Part shown: piece by piece, positions 16,001 through 23,664 of the stretch
How positions within the stretch are numbered: the stretch's first letter is position 1
How the letters are laid out: each line of letters starts with the position of its first letter
Assembly: GCA_002353555.1 (NCBI GenBank)
Contig: DEJO01000035.1
Span: 1-23,893, forward strand
Direction of reading: 5' to 3'
DNA from: Prevotella sp. UBA2746
GTDB lineage: Bacteria; Bacteroidota; Bacteroidia; Bacteroidales; Bacteroidaceae
DNA: 23,893 bases
The notes under the pieces: generated by a model
What the model was told of the DNA's origin: nothing
Seen by the model: only the letters and a program-made list of their open reading frames with translations
Database searches by the model: none
Made by a program: the position numbers and the translations under genes

Positions 16001-16125
16001 ATCTCTCTGGTGACAATCTCCTGCTTATCAAGTCAAGCTCCCTGACCTGCTCTGATCCTGAGAATACAGCATGGAACTATCCTCACACCGCTTCCTTCAC
16101 ATTTGGTATTCAGGTGGGATTTTAA
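13015..16125 (+). CDS. SusC/RagA family TonB-dependent outer membrane transporter
   Basis: This 1036-residue outer membrane importer has the SusC layout. A signal peptide ends in ASAQ (residues 1-23). A carboxypeptidase-regulatory-like domain follows (EVSGNVVDKTGEPIIGATV, TDLDGNF, about 25-100). The family signature ELNEVVVTGYQ (about 98-110) precedes the plug (PMASLQGKVPGM, VHIRGIGS, LYIVDGMP, ASIYGSRAANGVIVITTKKG, about 115-225), and the rest is beta-barrel ending in Phe. It would import fructan fragments or fructo-oligosaccharides using TonB energy, with SusD as lid. It corresponds in position to BT1763 of the levan locus of B. thetaiotaomicron. A Met three codons later could also be the start. 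Confidence 0.95.
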   Translation: MKHMKQLLMSLVLMMTALTASAQQEVSGNVVDKTGEPIIGATVMEKGTSNGVITDLDGNFKINVELGKTLVVTYIGCQDLEVAAAPNLKLTLKEEASELNEVVVTGYQVQRKVDLTGSVSVVETKDFKTSNTDPMASLQGKVPGMTIRSNGSPSGEADVHIRGIGSMGGSSTAPLYIVDGMPYSGSLNNLNANDIETMQVLKDAASASIYGSRAANGVIVITTKKGKKGDKINIDFNASVSMSWMTQKMKLLNGQQYATALVQAALNDGKNPYDYAQNYGLSLTANGGTPISVYNPATGTMESYTVGGYYNGFMNAKQTMSYSDTDWVDEIGRTGITQNYDIAFSKASEKTTQLFSFGYKKALGVLKYTDFENFSARINSSYKLNSIVRVGENAQFSYSNSVDCAPLENALKMAPTLPVYEIDGETFSGPVGGMSDRQNPMRELYHNKDNRLKKWRIFANAYVDITPLKGMLFRSNFGIDYTNGYIRSLQHTFDSDVVKNSTSASTMSQNHSTKWTWSNTLQYNFDIADSHNMNILAGIEHHRDYGIDFSARREDYPLETLDYMWPGAGTGIQTITGGGDSYKLMSYFGKIDYNWNDQLLASVTMRYDGSSRFGKNNQYGFFPSASLGYRLSKHIKADWLHDWKVRVSYGVTGNQGMNSNNAHYGLYMANYGSDRENSTAYDVNLQGSGTLPSGYFKSQSANEDLKWEQSSQWDFGTDFSLFGGDLYGSYDLFFKKTKDMLVQPAFLGAIGFGGQTWINGPTLKNWGMEMNLGYRHTTAYGLSYNITGNVDFFRSKVTYLPENSKNSYEHNDYHNLAQDEKPYGSLIGYVVDGLYQSREDVLAHGQAGARVGGLKYADINGDGKINEADRTWIYNPVPNFSYGINVYLAYKNFDFTMFWQGVAGVDVINNQKYQTDFWSITDAGSNKGERLIDAWTPANSGSTIPALTTSNGADEGRMSSYFVENGSYAKMRTLQLGYKFPAQLAKKLLLSSVRVYLSGDNLLLIKSSSLTCSDPENTAWNYPHTASFTFGIQVGF

Positions 16126-16168
16126 GGAGTTAAGAAGTTAAAGAAGTTAAGAAGTTAAAGAATAAAAG
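16126..16168. repeat. GAAGTTAA tandem array in the susC-susD spacer
   Basis: Four units of an 8-base repeat (GGAGTTAA, then GAAGTTAA three times with occasional extra A) begin right after the susC stop codon. They fill most of the 50-base gap before susD. Purine-rich, unstructured sequence here may affect susD translation. Confidence 0.7.
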
Positions 16169-16175
16169 AGCAATT

Positions 16176-17885
16176 ATGAAAAAGATTCAATTATATATCT
16201 CGGCTTTACTACTTTCAGTATTTGCAGTATCCTGCACTGTTGACGATGTGAAGCCACAGGGAACGCTGGACGAAGAGACAGCCTATTCCAGTCCAGACAA
16301 GCTGGTGACCGCAGCATACGCCAAGTTAGGCAACGACTGGTATTCCTATCCGTTTAACCTCTGGCCATACGGCGACATGAGTTCTGACGACTGTCTGAAG
16401 GGCGGCTCTGGTGAGAACGATACCGGCTATCACCCTATGGAGATCTTCTCTACCCTGCAGCCCGACCGTGGTGAGTTCGACGAGTTGTGGTATCAACTCT
16501 ATAGTGCCATCTCACGTTGCAACCGTGCCATCGAGGCCATCAATCACATGGAAACACCTAACACCCAGTTGTTGGCAGAAGCGAAGTTCCTGCGTGCTCA
16601 TTTCTATTATAAGTTGCAGCAGATGTGGTACGAGGTGCCCTTCATTACTGAAGGTATGACAAATGCCGACATCGAGGCTTGTCCCCAGAGTTCACACGAC
16701 CAGATTATGCAGCATATTATCGACGACTTTCAGTTTGCCTACGAGAATCTGGCAGAGGCTGCTCCCGGCACTACAGGACGTGCTCACAAGGTGGCTGCTG
16801 CTGCCTATCTCGCCAAGTGCTACTTGAACTGGGCATACGGTGACGGATATGAGGCAACAACGGGTTACAGCCACGTTGATCAGGCAAAGATCCAGAAGGT
16901 TATAGACTATACTGAGGTGGTGAAGAATTCACCCTACAACTACCTCGACACCTACGGGCACATCTTCCTGCAAGACTATGCCAACTCTGAAGAGAGTATC
17001 TTTGCCGTACAGCACTCCAACAGGGCAGACGACGGAACGAAATACGGCCGTGCTAACTGGTCGAATATGCTGAATGGTGTCTGGGGCATCTGGTCGTGTG
17101 GATGGGACTTCCACAAGCCGTCACAGAACCTCGTCAATGCCTTCAAGACCCACAACGGTCTCCCAATGGACGATTTCGATGCCGACCACAATGCCATCGT
17201 CGTTAATGGTGCAGACTTGAAGTACAAGTACGATCCCCGTCTTTTCCACACCGTAGGCATGCCCACCTATCCTTATAAGTACGAGGCTCAATACACACTG
17301 ACAAAGGCCAACAGCCGTACGCCCAATACCTATGGTTACTATTGCTCCATGAAAGAGGTTCCGCAGCGTTCGAAGGGTGAGGATTACGACATGCCATGGC
17401 AGGCATTCGGCATGAACGACTACGTGCTGCGTTATACCGACGTCATGCTGATGCGTGCCGAGGCGCTAATAGAAAAGGGTGACTTCAACGGCGAGGCCTT
17501 GCAGATTATCAACGACATCCGTAGTCGTGCCAAGAAGGACATCAACAGTAAGTCGCTTATTGGTTATGCCAAAGACCAGTGCGATATAGCACTCTATGGC
17601 AGTTTTGCTTCCAAGGATGATGCCCGAAAGGCGCTGCGCTGGGAGCGCCGCTTAGAGCTGGCCATGGAAGGTCACCGTTTCTTCGATCTGCGTCGTTGGG
17701 GTCTGCTCTCTACTACGCTCAACAAGTATTTTGAGACAGAGAAGACCGATGAGTACGACTCCCAGACCTACGCTCAGTACTACAAGGATGCTTTCTTTAC
17801 AGCAGGTAAAAACGAGTACTTCCCCATCGCCAACAACCAGATGAATTACGTACAGGGACTCTATCATCAGAACAAAGGATACTAA
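16176..17885 (+). CDS. SusD/RagB family surface glycan-binding lipoprotein
   Basis: This 569-residue SusD partner of the transporter just upstream has a lipoprotein signal with Cys20 (VFAVSC), followed by acidic residues that fit surface export in Bacteroidota. The N-terminal TPR-like helices (SRCNRAIEAINHMETP, AEAKFLRAHFYYKLQQMW, about 115-160) and the C-terminal block are characteristic. That block includes VLRYTDVMLMRAEALIEKGD (about 420-440), INDIRSRA, and RWERRLELAMEGHRFFDLRRWG (about 488-510). It forms the lid of the SusC barrel and binds fructan chains, and corresponds to BT1762 by position. Confidence 0.95.
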   Translation: MKKIQLYISALLLSVFAVSCTVDDVKPQGTLDEETAYSSPDKLVTAAYAKLGNDWYSYPFNLWPYGDMSSDDCLKGGSGENDTGYHPMEIFSTLQPDRGEFDELWYQLYSAISRCNRAIEAINHMETPNTQLLAEAKFLRAHFYYKLQQMWYEVPFITEGMTNADIEACPQSSHDQIMQHIIDDFQFAYENLAEAAPGTTGRAHKVAAAAYLAKCYLNWAYGDGYEATTGYSHVDQAKIQKVIDYTEVVKNSPYNYLDTYGHIFLQDYANSEESIFAVQHSNRADDGTKYGRANWSNMLNGVWGIWSCGWDFHKPSQNLVNAFKTHNGLPMDDFDADHNAIVVNGADLKYKYDPRLFHTVGMPTYPYKYEAQYTLTKANSRTPNTYGYYCSMKEVPQRSKGEDYDMPWQAFGMNDYVLRYTDVMLMRAEALIEKGDFNGEALQIINDIRSRAKKDINSKSLIGYAKDQCDIALYGSFASKDDARKALRWERRLELAMEGHRFFDLRRWGLLSTTLNKYFETEKTDEYDSQTYAQYYKDAFFTAGKNEYFPIANNQMNYVQGLYHQNKGY

Positions 17886-17913
17886 TTGAGTTAAGGATTA
17901 AGAATTAAGAGTT
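17886..17913. repeat. Heptamer repeat in the susD-SGBP spacer
   Basis: Period-7 units GAGTTAA, GGATTAA, GAATTAA and GAGTTAT fill the gap between the susD stop and the next ATG, and run into the start codon. Confidence 0.6.
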
Positions 17914-19464
17914 ATGAAAACTATATTAAATAAAATAGGTGCGGCTGTTTTAGGCATACTTGCCCTTACAGCTTGTCAGGACAGAGATTTTCCTGAGTCT
18001 GGTGCAATGCAACTTAGCAGTCCTGATGTATCACAGATATCAGGAACAGCAAGTGGTGAGAATAGTTACGACTATACCCTCACGTGGCCTCAAAGCAGTC
18101 AAGATGCCGTCATGCAGGTGGCTGTTTATAAGAATGGAACCCAGATGCAAAGTCTGACACCATGTCCTTCTGGCAGTTTTACATTGAAAAATCTGGAGAC
18201 CAACCAACTCTACGAGTTCCTCTTCAAGTATGCCAAAGACAATGCACTCTCGAATGGTGTGATGACATCATACACTCGCCCTGGTGCATCGGCTCCCAGC
18301 GACCTGAAGTTTGAACAGATTGACATCAGCGATGACCAGCACGACATGCAAATCACATGGACTGCAAGCAGCGATGCCACATCTTACATTTTGAAACTGG
18401 TCAATGGCGACGGCAGCAGAGTAATTGAGGAGAATGTCAATGGCACTTCTTACCTGCTGAAGAATGTGCAGATGAAAGAACGTTGGGAGGCAACACTCAT
18501 TGCACAGAACGCTGAAGGCAAGGCATTGCCTATATTTGGTTCCGGAAAGGTCGGAGGCAAGATACCTGCTTTCCTGTCCGAATATGCCACACCTGATGAA
18601 CTCATTGCCAATGGTGACGACGACGAGGCAAGTGCATGGCTATGGTTCCACGAGAACTATCCAAAGGGTGAATACATTTACTTCGGTAATATCAGCAAGT
18701 ACGAGGACATCGAGGACTACCGTATGCTCTTCTGGCTTCGCGACATCGAGACAGGCAATACTGATGACATCTGGAACTTCTCTGACGTAGCCAAGAATGC
18801 CGCTCCCTGCATTGAACAGTACGTCAAAAATGGCGGTAACCTGTTGCTCTGGTCGCATGCCGTACCTTATATCGGTACCATCAACCGTCTGTCAACTTCT
18901 TTGCTTCGTGGAGTCAGCAATGCCTTCGGCTGTGGCGTTGGTGGCTTGAATCCTGATGTTTGGAAGATGGGCGTATGCCTCAACACAGGTTCGTTCTCGA
19001 AGGATTTCAGCACGCATCCAATCTATGCAGGCATCCCCACCGAGAAACTCAACGACAACTGCTTCAAGGCCATCGCCTTCAAGGGTGCAGGATGGACTGA
19101 AGATCACAACTGTCTGTTCTTTGACATCCCAGTAAAACTGACAGGTCTGGATGATAATACATCCGAGGAGTGCTATAACGTTGTGACCGAAGAATATGGA
19201 ATCTATCCGCTTGGCACCTGGGATTCACAGGTCAATTGGGTTTCTCAGCTCAACGTTTGGGAGGCAAAGGGTGCGCCAAAGGCTCCAGACGGATTCCAGA
19301 AGGGCAGTGGCACCATACTCTGCATCGGTAATGGCGGTTGCGAGTTCTCGATGAAGAACGAGAATGGCACACCCGACAAGAGTGCCAATCCCAAGAACAA
19401 CTCATGTCAGGGGAACGTGCTGAAACTCGCCAAGAACAGCGTTGAGTATCTGATGTCGATATAA
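17914..19464 (+). CDS. DUF4960 surface glycan-binding lipoprotein (SGBP, SusE position)
   Basis: This 516-residue lipoprotein has its signal at Cys21 (LALTAC). Two beta-sandwich, Fn3-like modules follow at roughly 35-130 and 130-215 (LKFEQIDISDDQHDMQITWTAS; SYLLKNVQMKERWEATLIAQN). The C-terminal half, from FLSEYATPDELIANGDDDEASAW at about 225, is the DUF4960 domain found in fructan loci. The equivalent protein in B. thetaiotaomicron (BT1761) binds levan at the cell surface without cutting it. Genes of this kind follow susD in levan and inulin loci and help capture the polymer. No catalytic motif was seen. Confidence 0.85.
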   Translation: MKTILNKIGAAVLGILALTACQDRDFPESGAMQLSSPDVSQISGTASGENSYDYTLTWPQSSQDAVMQVAVYKNGTQMQSLTPCPSGSFTLKNLETNQLYEFLFKYAKDNALSNGVMTSYTRPGASAPSDLKFEQIDISDDQHDMQITWTASSDATSYILKLVNGDGSRVIEENVNGTSYLLKNVQMKERWEATLIAQNAEGKALPIFGSGKVGGKIPAFLSEYATPDELIANGDDDEASAWLWFHENYPKGEYIYFGNISKYEDIEDYRMLFWLRDIETGNTDDIWNFSDVAKNAAPCIEQYVKNGGNLLLWSHAVPYIGTINRLSTSLLRGVSNAFGCGVGGLNPDVWKMGVCLNTGSFSKDFSTHPIYAGIPTEKLNDNCFKAIAFKGAGWTEDHNCLFFDIPVKLTGLDDNTSEECYNVVTEEYGIYPLGTWDSQVNWVSQLNVWEAKGAPKAPDGFQKGSGTILCIGNGGCEFSMKNENGTPDKSANPKNNSCQGNVLKLAKNSVEYLMSI

Positions 19465-19597
19465 TTTGCTTAATATTAATTGATTAAGTTATATCAGTTA
19501 GTTGCTTGAGCTAAGTTGGTAAGGAAATAGATTGCTTTTCAGGATAACATTTATAGCAAATGAAACAGAAATGTAAACGTATTAACGAGAAATCCTG

Positions 19598-19605
19598 TAA
19601 TTTTG
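19598..19605 (+). promoter_or_regulatory. -7 promoter element (TAATTTTG) upstream of the GH32 gene
   Basis: A perfect TAnnTTTG lies 30 bases before the ATG at 19636. It suggests that the enzyme, permease and kinase genes can be transcribed apart from susC-susD. It also overlaps a possible TTG start at 19603, which is therefore rejected. Confidence 0.55.
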
Positions 19606-19635
19606 CAGCAGATAGTTTCAAAACTAAAAACTTTA

Positions 19636-21342
19636 ATGAAGATGAAAAAACTTTTATTAACCGCAGTGGCTGTTCTCCTGTGCTGTATGGTACAGGCACA
19701 GACAACTTTGCAGATTCTTGGTAAAAGCCACGCTATGAAGCGTGTGGAAATCAACAAGAAGTATCTGTTGCTGCCTGTGCAGGAGAAAGAAGACATAGCC
19801 GAGGTACATGTACTGGTAGGTAGTCATTTGGTGCAGTCGCTGAATGTCAGACTGGCCGTTGACAAGGTGGACTATTATGTGCCGTTAGAGATTTCACGTT
19901 ATGCAGATAACGTGGATAAAAACAGCCATCTGTTACTGGATATCACATTCCATGGTGACCGTCGTTTTACTGGAGCAATGAAAGACTTTCTCTGCTGGAA
20001 AGAGATGAAGCAGAGCGACACGTTTGACACGAAGAACCGTGAAACGTACCGCCCCACGTATCACCACACTCCTGCTTACGGATGGATGAACGACCCCAAT
20101 GGAATGTTCTATAAAGACGGGGTATATCATCTGTATTATCAGTGGAACCCCTACGGCTCTATGTGGGAGAATATGACATGGGGACACTCTACATCGCGTG
20201 ACCTCATTCACTGGGAAGCGCAGCCCACCGCAATTGAACCCGATGCCTTGGGGCAGATTTTCAGCGGTTCGTGTGTGGTTGATAAGCAGAACGACCGTGT
20301 AGTGGCCTTCTACACCTCGGCAGGAAAGAGTCAGGTGCAGTCGATGGCAGTATCAGCAGACAACGGCATCACGTTCCAAAAGTATGAGGCCAATCCCGTA
20401 TTGGTAAGCACCGAAGAAGATTTCCGTGACCCGAAGGTGTTTTGGAATGCGGAAATTCAGAAATGGAACCTGATTCTTGCTGCTGGTCAGGAAATGTATA
20501 TCTACAGTTCAAAGGACCTGACCAACTGGACCTACGAAAGTGCCTTTGGTAAGGAATATGGCTGCCATGATGGTGTTTGGGAGTGTCCCGACTTGATGAA
20601 GCTCCACATCAATGGTACCGACAAGGAGAAGTGGATGCTCATTTGCAACATCAATCCGGGTGGTCCCTTCGGTGGCAGTGCCACTCAGTATTTCATCGGC
20701 GATTTCGACGGTAAGAAGTTCACCTGTGATGATGCACCGGAGGAAACAAAATGGATGGACTATGGCAAGGACCACTATGCTACTGTTACCTTCGACAATG
20801 CTCCCGATGGTCGCCATATAGCGCTGGCGTGGATGTCGAACTGGCAGTATGCCAACCAGGTGCCGACAAAGCAATTCCGTTCTGCCAACAGTGTGCCACG
20901 CGACCTGGGTCTCTTCGAACACGAAGGAGAGGTATATTGTCGTGTCACACCTTCCAAGGAACTGTTGGCACTGCGTGGAAAGGTTCTCAACAAATTGTCG
21001 CAGGCTTGCGAGATTGTCGTTGATGTGAAGGGTAGCACAGAGATTGTGTTGTCGAACTCCATTGGCGAACAGGTCGTAATGACTTACGATGCAGCCAAGC
21101 ATGAGTTTGCGATGGATCGCACGCGTAGCTATGCCAGTTTCAGTGAAAACTTCCCTGTGAAGACGATTGCCCCCACGTATGGCGACATCAAGCAGTTGCG
21201 TATCTTTGTCGATCACAGTTCTATCGAAGCCTTCGATGCTGATGGCAAGATGGCGATGACCAACTTGGTATTTCCTTCAGAACCATATAGCAAAATCTCT
21301 GTCAAGGGAGGAAAGGCAACGATTTATTCCTTAGCCCCCTAA
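19636..21342 (+). CDS. GH32 fructan hydrolase (exo-fructosidase/inulinase/levanase) with DUF4980 N-terminus
   Basis: This 568-residue secreted glycoside hydrolase of family 32 releases fructose from beta-fructans. A signal peptide ends near VQAQ, with no lipobox, so a periplasmic location is likely. An N-terminal beta domain (about 25-130) fits DUF4980. The five-bladed propeller carries the catalytic triad: nucleophile D153 in WMNDPNGM, D265 in FRDPKVFW, and acid/base E316 in ECPDL. A C-terminal beta-sandwich with SSIEAFDADGK follows. The last codons before the stop (Leu-Ala-Pro) fall in a GC-rich repeat. It is the only GH32 in the locus. Start: ATG at 19636 (or 19642); an upstream TTG overlaps the promoter. 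Confidence 0.93.
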   Translation: MKMKKLLLTAVAVLLCCMVQAQTTLQILGKSHAMKRVEINKKYLLLPVQEKEDIAEVHVLVGSHLVQSLNVRLAVDKVDYYVPLEISRYADNVDKNSHLLLDITFHGDRRFTGAMKDFLCWKEMKQSDTFDTKNRETYRPTYHHTPAYGWMNDPNGMFYKDGVYHLYYQWNPYGSMWENMTWGHSTSRDLIHWEAQPTAIEPDALGQIFSGSCVVDKQNDRVVAFYTSAGKSQVQSMAVSADNGITFQKYEANPVLVSTEEDFRDPKVFWNAEIQKWNLILAAGQEMYIYSSKDLTNWTYESAFGKEYGCHDGVWECPDLMKLHINGTDKEKWMLICNINPGGPFGGSATQYFIGDFDGKKFTCDDAPEETKWMDYGKDHYATVTFDNAPDGRHIALAWMSNWQYANQVPTKQFRSANSVPRDLGLFEHEGEVYCRVTPSKELLALRGKVLNKLSQACEIVVDVKGSTEIVLSNSIGEQVVMTYDAAKHEFAMDRTRSYASFSENFPVKTIAPTYGDIKQLRIFVDHSSIEAFDADGKMAMTNLVFPSEPYSKISVKGGKATIYSLAP

Positions 21343-21392
21343 GTTGGAGGGCTGAATAACCCCAAGTCCCCTTCCAATGGGGATTTGGGTGT
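21331..21392. repeat. GC-rich palindromic repeat at the GH32 3' end
   Basis: Two short hairpins in tandem (CCCCCTAAGTTGGAGGG, then CCCC...GGGG around TTCCAAT) start within the last codons of the GH32 gene and supply its stop codon. They resemble other Bacteroidota C-run/G-run elements but differ from doublets A and B. They fill the gap to the permease. Confidence 0.65.
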
Positions 21393-21448
21393 TGTACAGT
21401 CCGCTACAGCAATATTTGTTTAATAATTTAAAAGGCTCAGAAAACCTT

Positions 21449-22627
21449 ATGAAACAAAACAAATCAATCTATCTGATACCCGTGATGCTCAGTTTCTTCT
21501 GCATGGGCTTTGTTGACTTAGTGGGTATCGCATCTAATTACGTGAAAGAAGACCTGGGACTCAACGATGCTACGGCAAATATCTTCCCCTCGTTGGTATT
21601 CTTCTGGTTTCTCATCTTCTCGGTGCCTACGGGTATGCTGATGAACAAGATAGGGCGTAAAAAGACGGTGCTCTTGTCGTTGATCATTACGGTGGTATCA
21701 CTTTTCATCCCTCTACTGGGCAATAGTTTTGTTGTGATGCTCGTGGCTTTCTCGCTGCTGGGTATCGGCAATGCGTTGATGCAGACTAGTATCAATCCGT
21801 TGGCCATGTTGATTATCGGTGACAAGAATCTGGCATCGACACTAACCTTCGGACAGTTTGTCAAGGCCATCGCTTCTTTCCTTGCACCCTATCTGGCTAT
21901 GTGGGGAGCCACCAAGGTTATTCCGTCGTTTGGCTACGACTGGCGAGTGTTGTTTATCGTTTATCTGGTAGTAGGCATCATTTCCTCCTTACTGTTGTGG
22001 GTAACACCTATTAAGGAAGAGGTAAGAGTAGAGAAAGAAGGCGCAAGAGAGGGTTTGATAGCTGAGTATGTAGGTTGCCTGCGCCTGTTGGGTAAACCTG
22101 TTGTGCTGCTTTCGTTCTTCGCTATTATGTGTCATGTGGGTATCGATGTGGGTACCAATACCACTGCCCCGAAACTGTTGATAGAACGTGTAGGCATGTC
22201 GCTCAACGAAGCCGCCTTTGCTACTTCTTTATATTTCATCTTCCGTACGATAGGTTCGCTGACGGGTTCGTTCTTCCTCCGTGTGATGAAAACACGTTGG
22301 TTCTTCATCTTCAGCGTAGTCATCATGGCCGCCAGTATGGTATTGATGTTTGTAGGTGAATCGAAGGCGATGCTCTATACCGCCATTGCGTTGGTAGGCT
22401 ATGGAAACTCCAATATCTTCTCGATGGCCTTTTCGGAGGCCTTACTCTCAGTACCTGATAAACAAAACGAAGTGTCAGGACTGATGATTATGGGCTTGTT
22501 TGGAGGGACCATCTTTCCGCTCATCATGGGCTTCTGCAGCGATGCTGTCGGACAAGCTGGTGCTGTAGCAATTATGGCCATTGGTGTAATCTATCTGTTT
22601 ACCTTTATACCGCGCGTGAAACATTAA
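21449..22627 (+). CDS. MFS sugar permease (fructose, FucP-like)
   Basis: This 392-residue permease has about 12 hydrophobic segments and the major-facilitator signature NKIGRKKTVLLS after TM2 (about residues 66-77). The N-terminus MLSFFCMGFVDLVGIASNYVKEDLGL resembles FucP-type sugar/proton symporters. It lies between the fructan hydrolase and fructokinase, as does BT1758 in B. thetaiotaomicron, so fructose uptake from periplasm to cytosol is expected. The frame is open further upstream (ATG at 21377), but that start lies within the GC-rich repeat, so the ATG at 21449 is chosen. Confidence 0.88.
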   Translation: MKQNKSIYLIPVMLSFFCMGFVDLVGIASNYVKEDLGLNDATANIFPSLVFFWFLIFSVPTGMLMNKIGRKKTVLLSLIITVVSLFIPLLGNSFVVMLVAFSLLGIGNALMQTSINPLAMLIIGDKNLASTLTFGQFVKAIASFLAPYLAMWGATKVIPSFGYDWRVLFIVYLVVGIISSLLLWVTPIKEEVRVEKEGAREGLIAEYVGCLRLLGKPVVLLSFFAIMCHVGIDVGTNTTAPKLLIERVGMSLNEAAFATSLYFIFRTIGSLTGSFFLRVMKTRWFFIFSVVIMAASMVLMFVGESKAMLYTAIALVGYGNSNIFSMAFSEALLSVPDKQNEVSGLMIMGLFGGTIFPLIMGFCSDAVGQAGAVAIMAIGVIYLFTFIPRVKH

Positions 22628-22653
22628 ACAACTAACCTTAATTTAACAAGATA

Positions 22654-23538
22654 ATGAAAAGATATGTAGTAGGACTCGGTGAAGCACTGTGGGACATGCT
22701 TCCCGAAGGAAAAAAACTCGGCGGAGCACCTGCCAACTTTGCATACCATGCAGGACAGTTTTTGGGTAGTGAAAATACGCTGGCTGTAAGTGCGCTGGGC
22801 GAAGATAAACTGGCAGAAGAGACCATCGTGGCATTGAAGGAACACAACTTGAAGTACCTCATGCCCACAGTGCCATATCCCACGGGAACCGTGCAGGTGA
22901 CACTTTCCGGTGATGGTATTCCCGCTTATGAAATCCGCGAGAATGTGGCGTGGGATAACATCCCCTATACACCAGAGATCTGTGAGGTGGCCAAAAATTG
23001 TCGTGCCGTATGTTTCGGTTCGTTAGCTCAGCGTAATGTGAAATCATGGGCAACCATTCGACAATTCCTTGATGACACACCGAAAGACTGTTTGAAGATT
23101 TTCGACATAAACCTGCGTCAGCAGTTCTACACTAAGGAGGTTATCGCAGAGTCGCTAAAACGCTGCAATGTATTGAAAATCAACGACGAGGAGTTGGTTG
23201 TTATCGGCCGTATGTTTGGCTACCCCGGTCTGGATATCGAAAACAAGTGCTGGCTCATCCTGGGTAAGTACAATCTCGACATGCTCGTTCTCACCTGTGG
23301 CACCAATGGTTCCTATGTCTTCACTCCTGGTCAGGTGTCATTCCAGAACACGCCGAAGGTGGAAGTGGCCGATACGGTTGGTGCCGGTGATTCCTTCACA
23401 GGTTCTTTCTGTGCTGCTATCCTCAATGGAAAGTCTGTAGCTGAAGCCCATAAACAGGCTGTCGAAGTAAGTGCTTATGTCTGCACACAGAATGGTGCTA
23501 TGCCGACTATTCCAGAGGAATTAAAAAAACAGAATTGA
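22654..23538 (+). CDS. Fructokinase (PfkB family carbohydrate kinase)
   Basis: This 294-residue ribokinase-like kinase would phosphorylate the fructose brought in by the permease, using ATP, to fructose-6-phosphate (or possibly another fructose phosphate). GEALWDMLPEGKKLGGAPANFA (about 8-29) is the substrate-binding start typical of fructokinases. The second PfkB signature, DTVGAGDSFTGSF, contains the catalytic base D246. The 26-base gap to the permease supports one operon, and it corresponds to BT1757. Confidence 0.93.
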   Translation: MKRYVVGLGEALWDMLPEGKKLGGAPANFAYHAGQFLGSENTLAVSALGEDKLAEETIVALKEHNLKYLMPTVPYPTGTVQVTLSGDGIPAYEIRENVAWDNIPYTPEICEVAKNCRAVCFGSLAQRNVKSWATIRQFLDDTPKDCLKIFDINLRQQFYTKEVIAESLKRCNVLKINDEELVVIGRMFGYPGLDIENKCWLILGKYNLDMLVLTCGTNGSYVFTPGQVSFQNTPKVEVADTVGAGDSFTGSFCAAILNGKSVAEAHKQAVEVSAYVCTQNGAMPTIPEELKKQN

Positions 23539-23544
23539 TTATTG

Positions 23545-23662
23545 TACTCAAATTTCGGGAGTTAAAGTGGAAGTTAAAAGAGGGAGCTAATTCGCTTTGC
23601 TCATGGGGGTTATGCGCTACGCGCAGGACGAAACTTCCATTTTAACTCACGAAAGTTGAGTA
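23545..23662. repeat. Long inverted repeat (31-bp arms) after the fructokinase gene
   Basis: Arms 23545-23575 and 23632-23662 pair over 31 bases with three mismatches around a 56-base spacer. It fills the gap between the fructokinase and the convergent gene at 23665. It could be a bidirectional terminator or a small palindromic mobile element. The spacer also holds a small GCG...CGC palindrome. Confidence 0.75.
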
Positions 23663-23664
23663 AG

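Noticed and set aside
19603..19635. TTG start giving a longer GH32 protein
   Set aside because: It overlaps the -7 element, and the later ATG gives a normal signal peptide.
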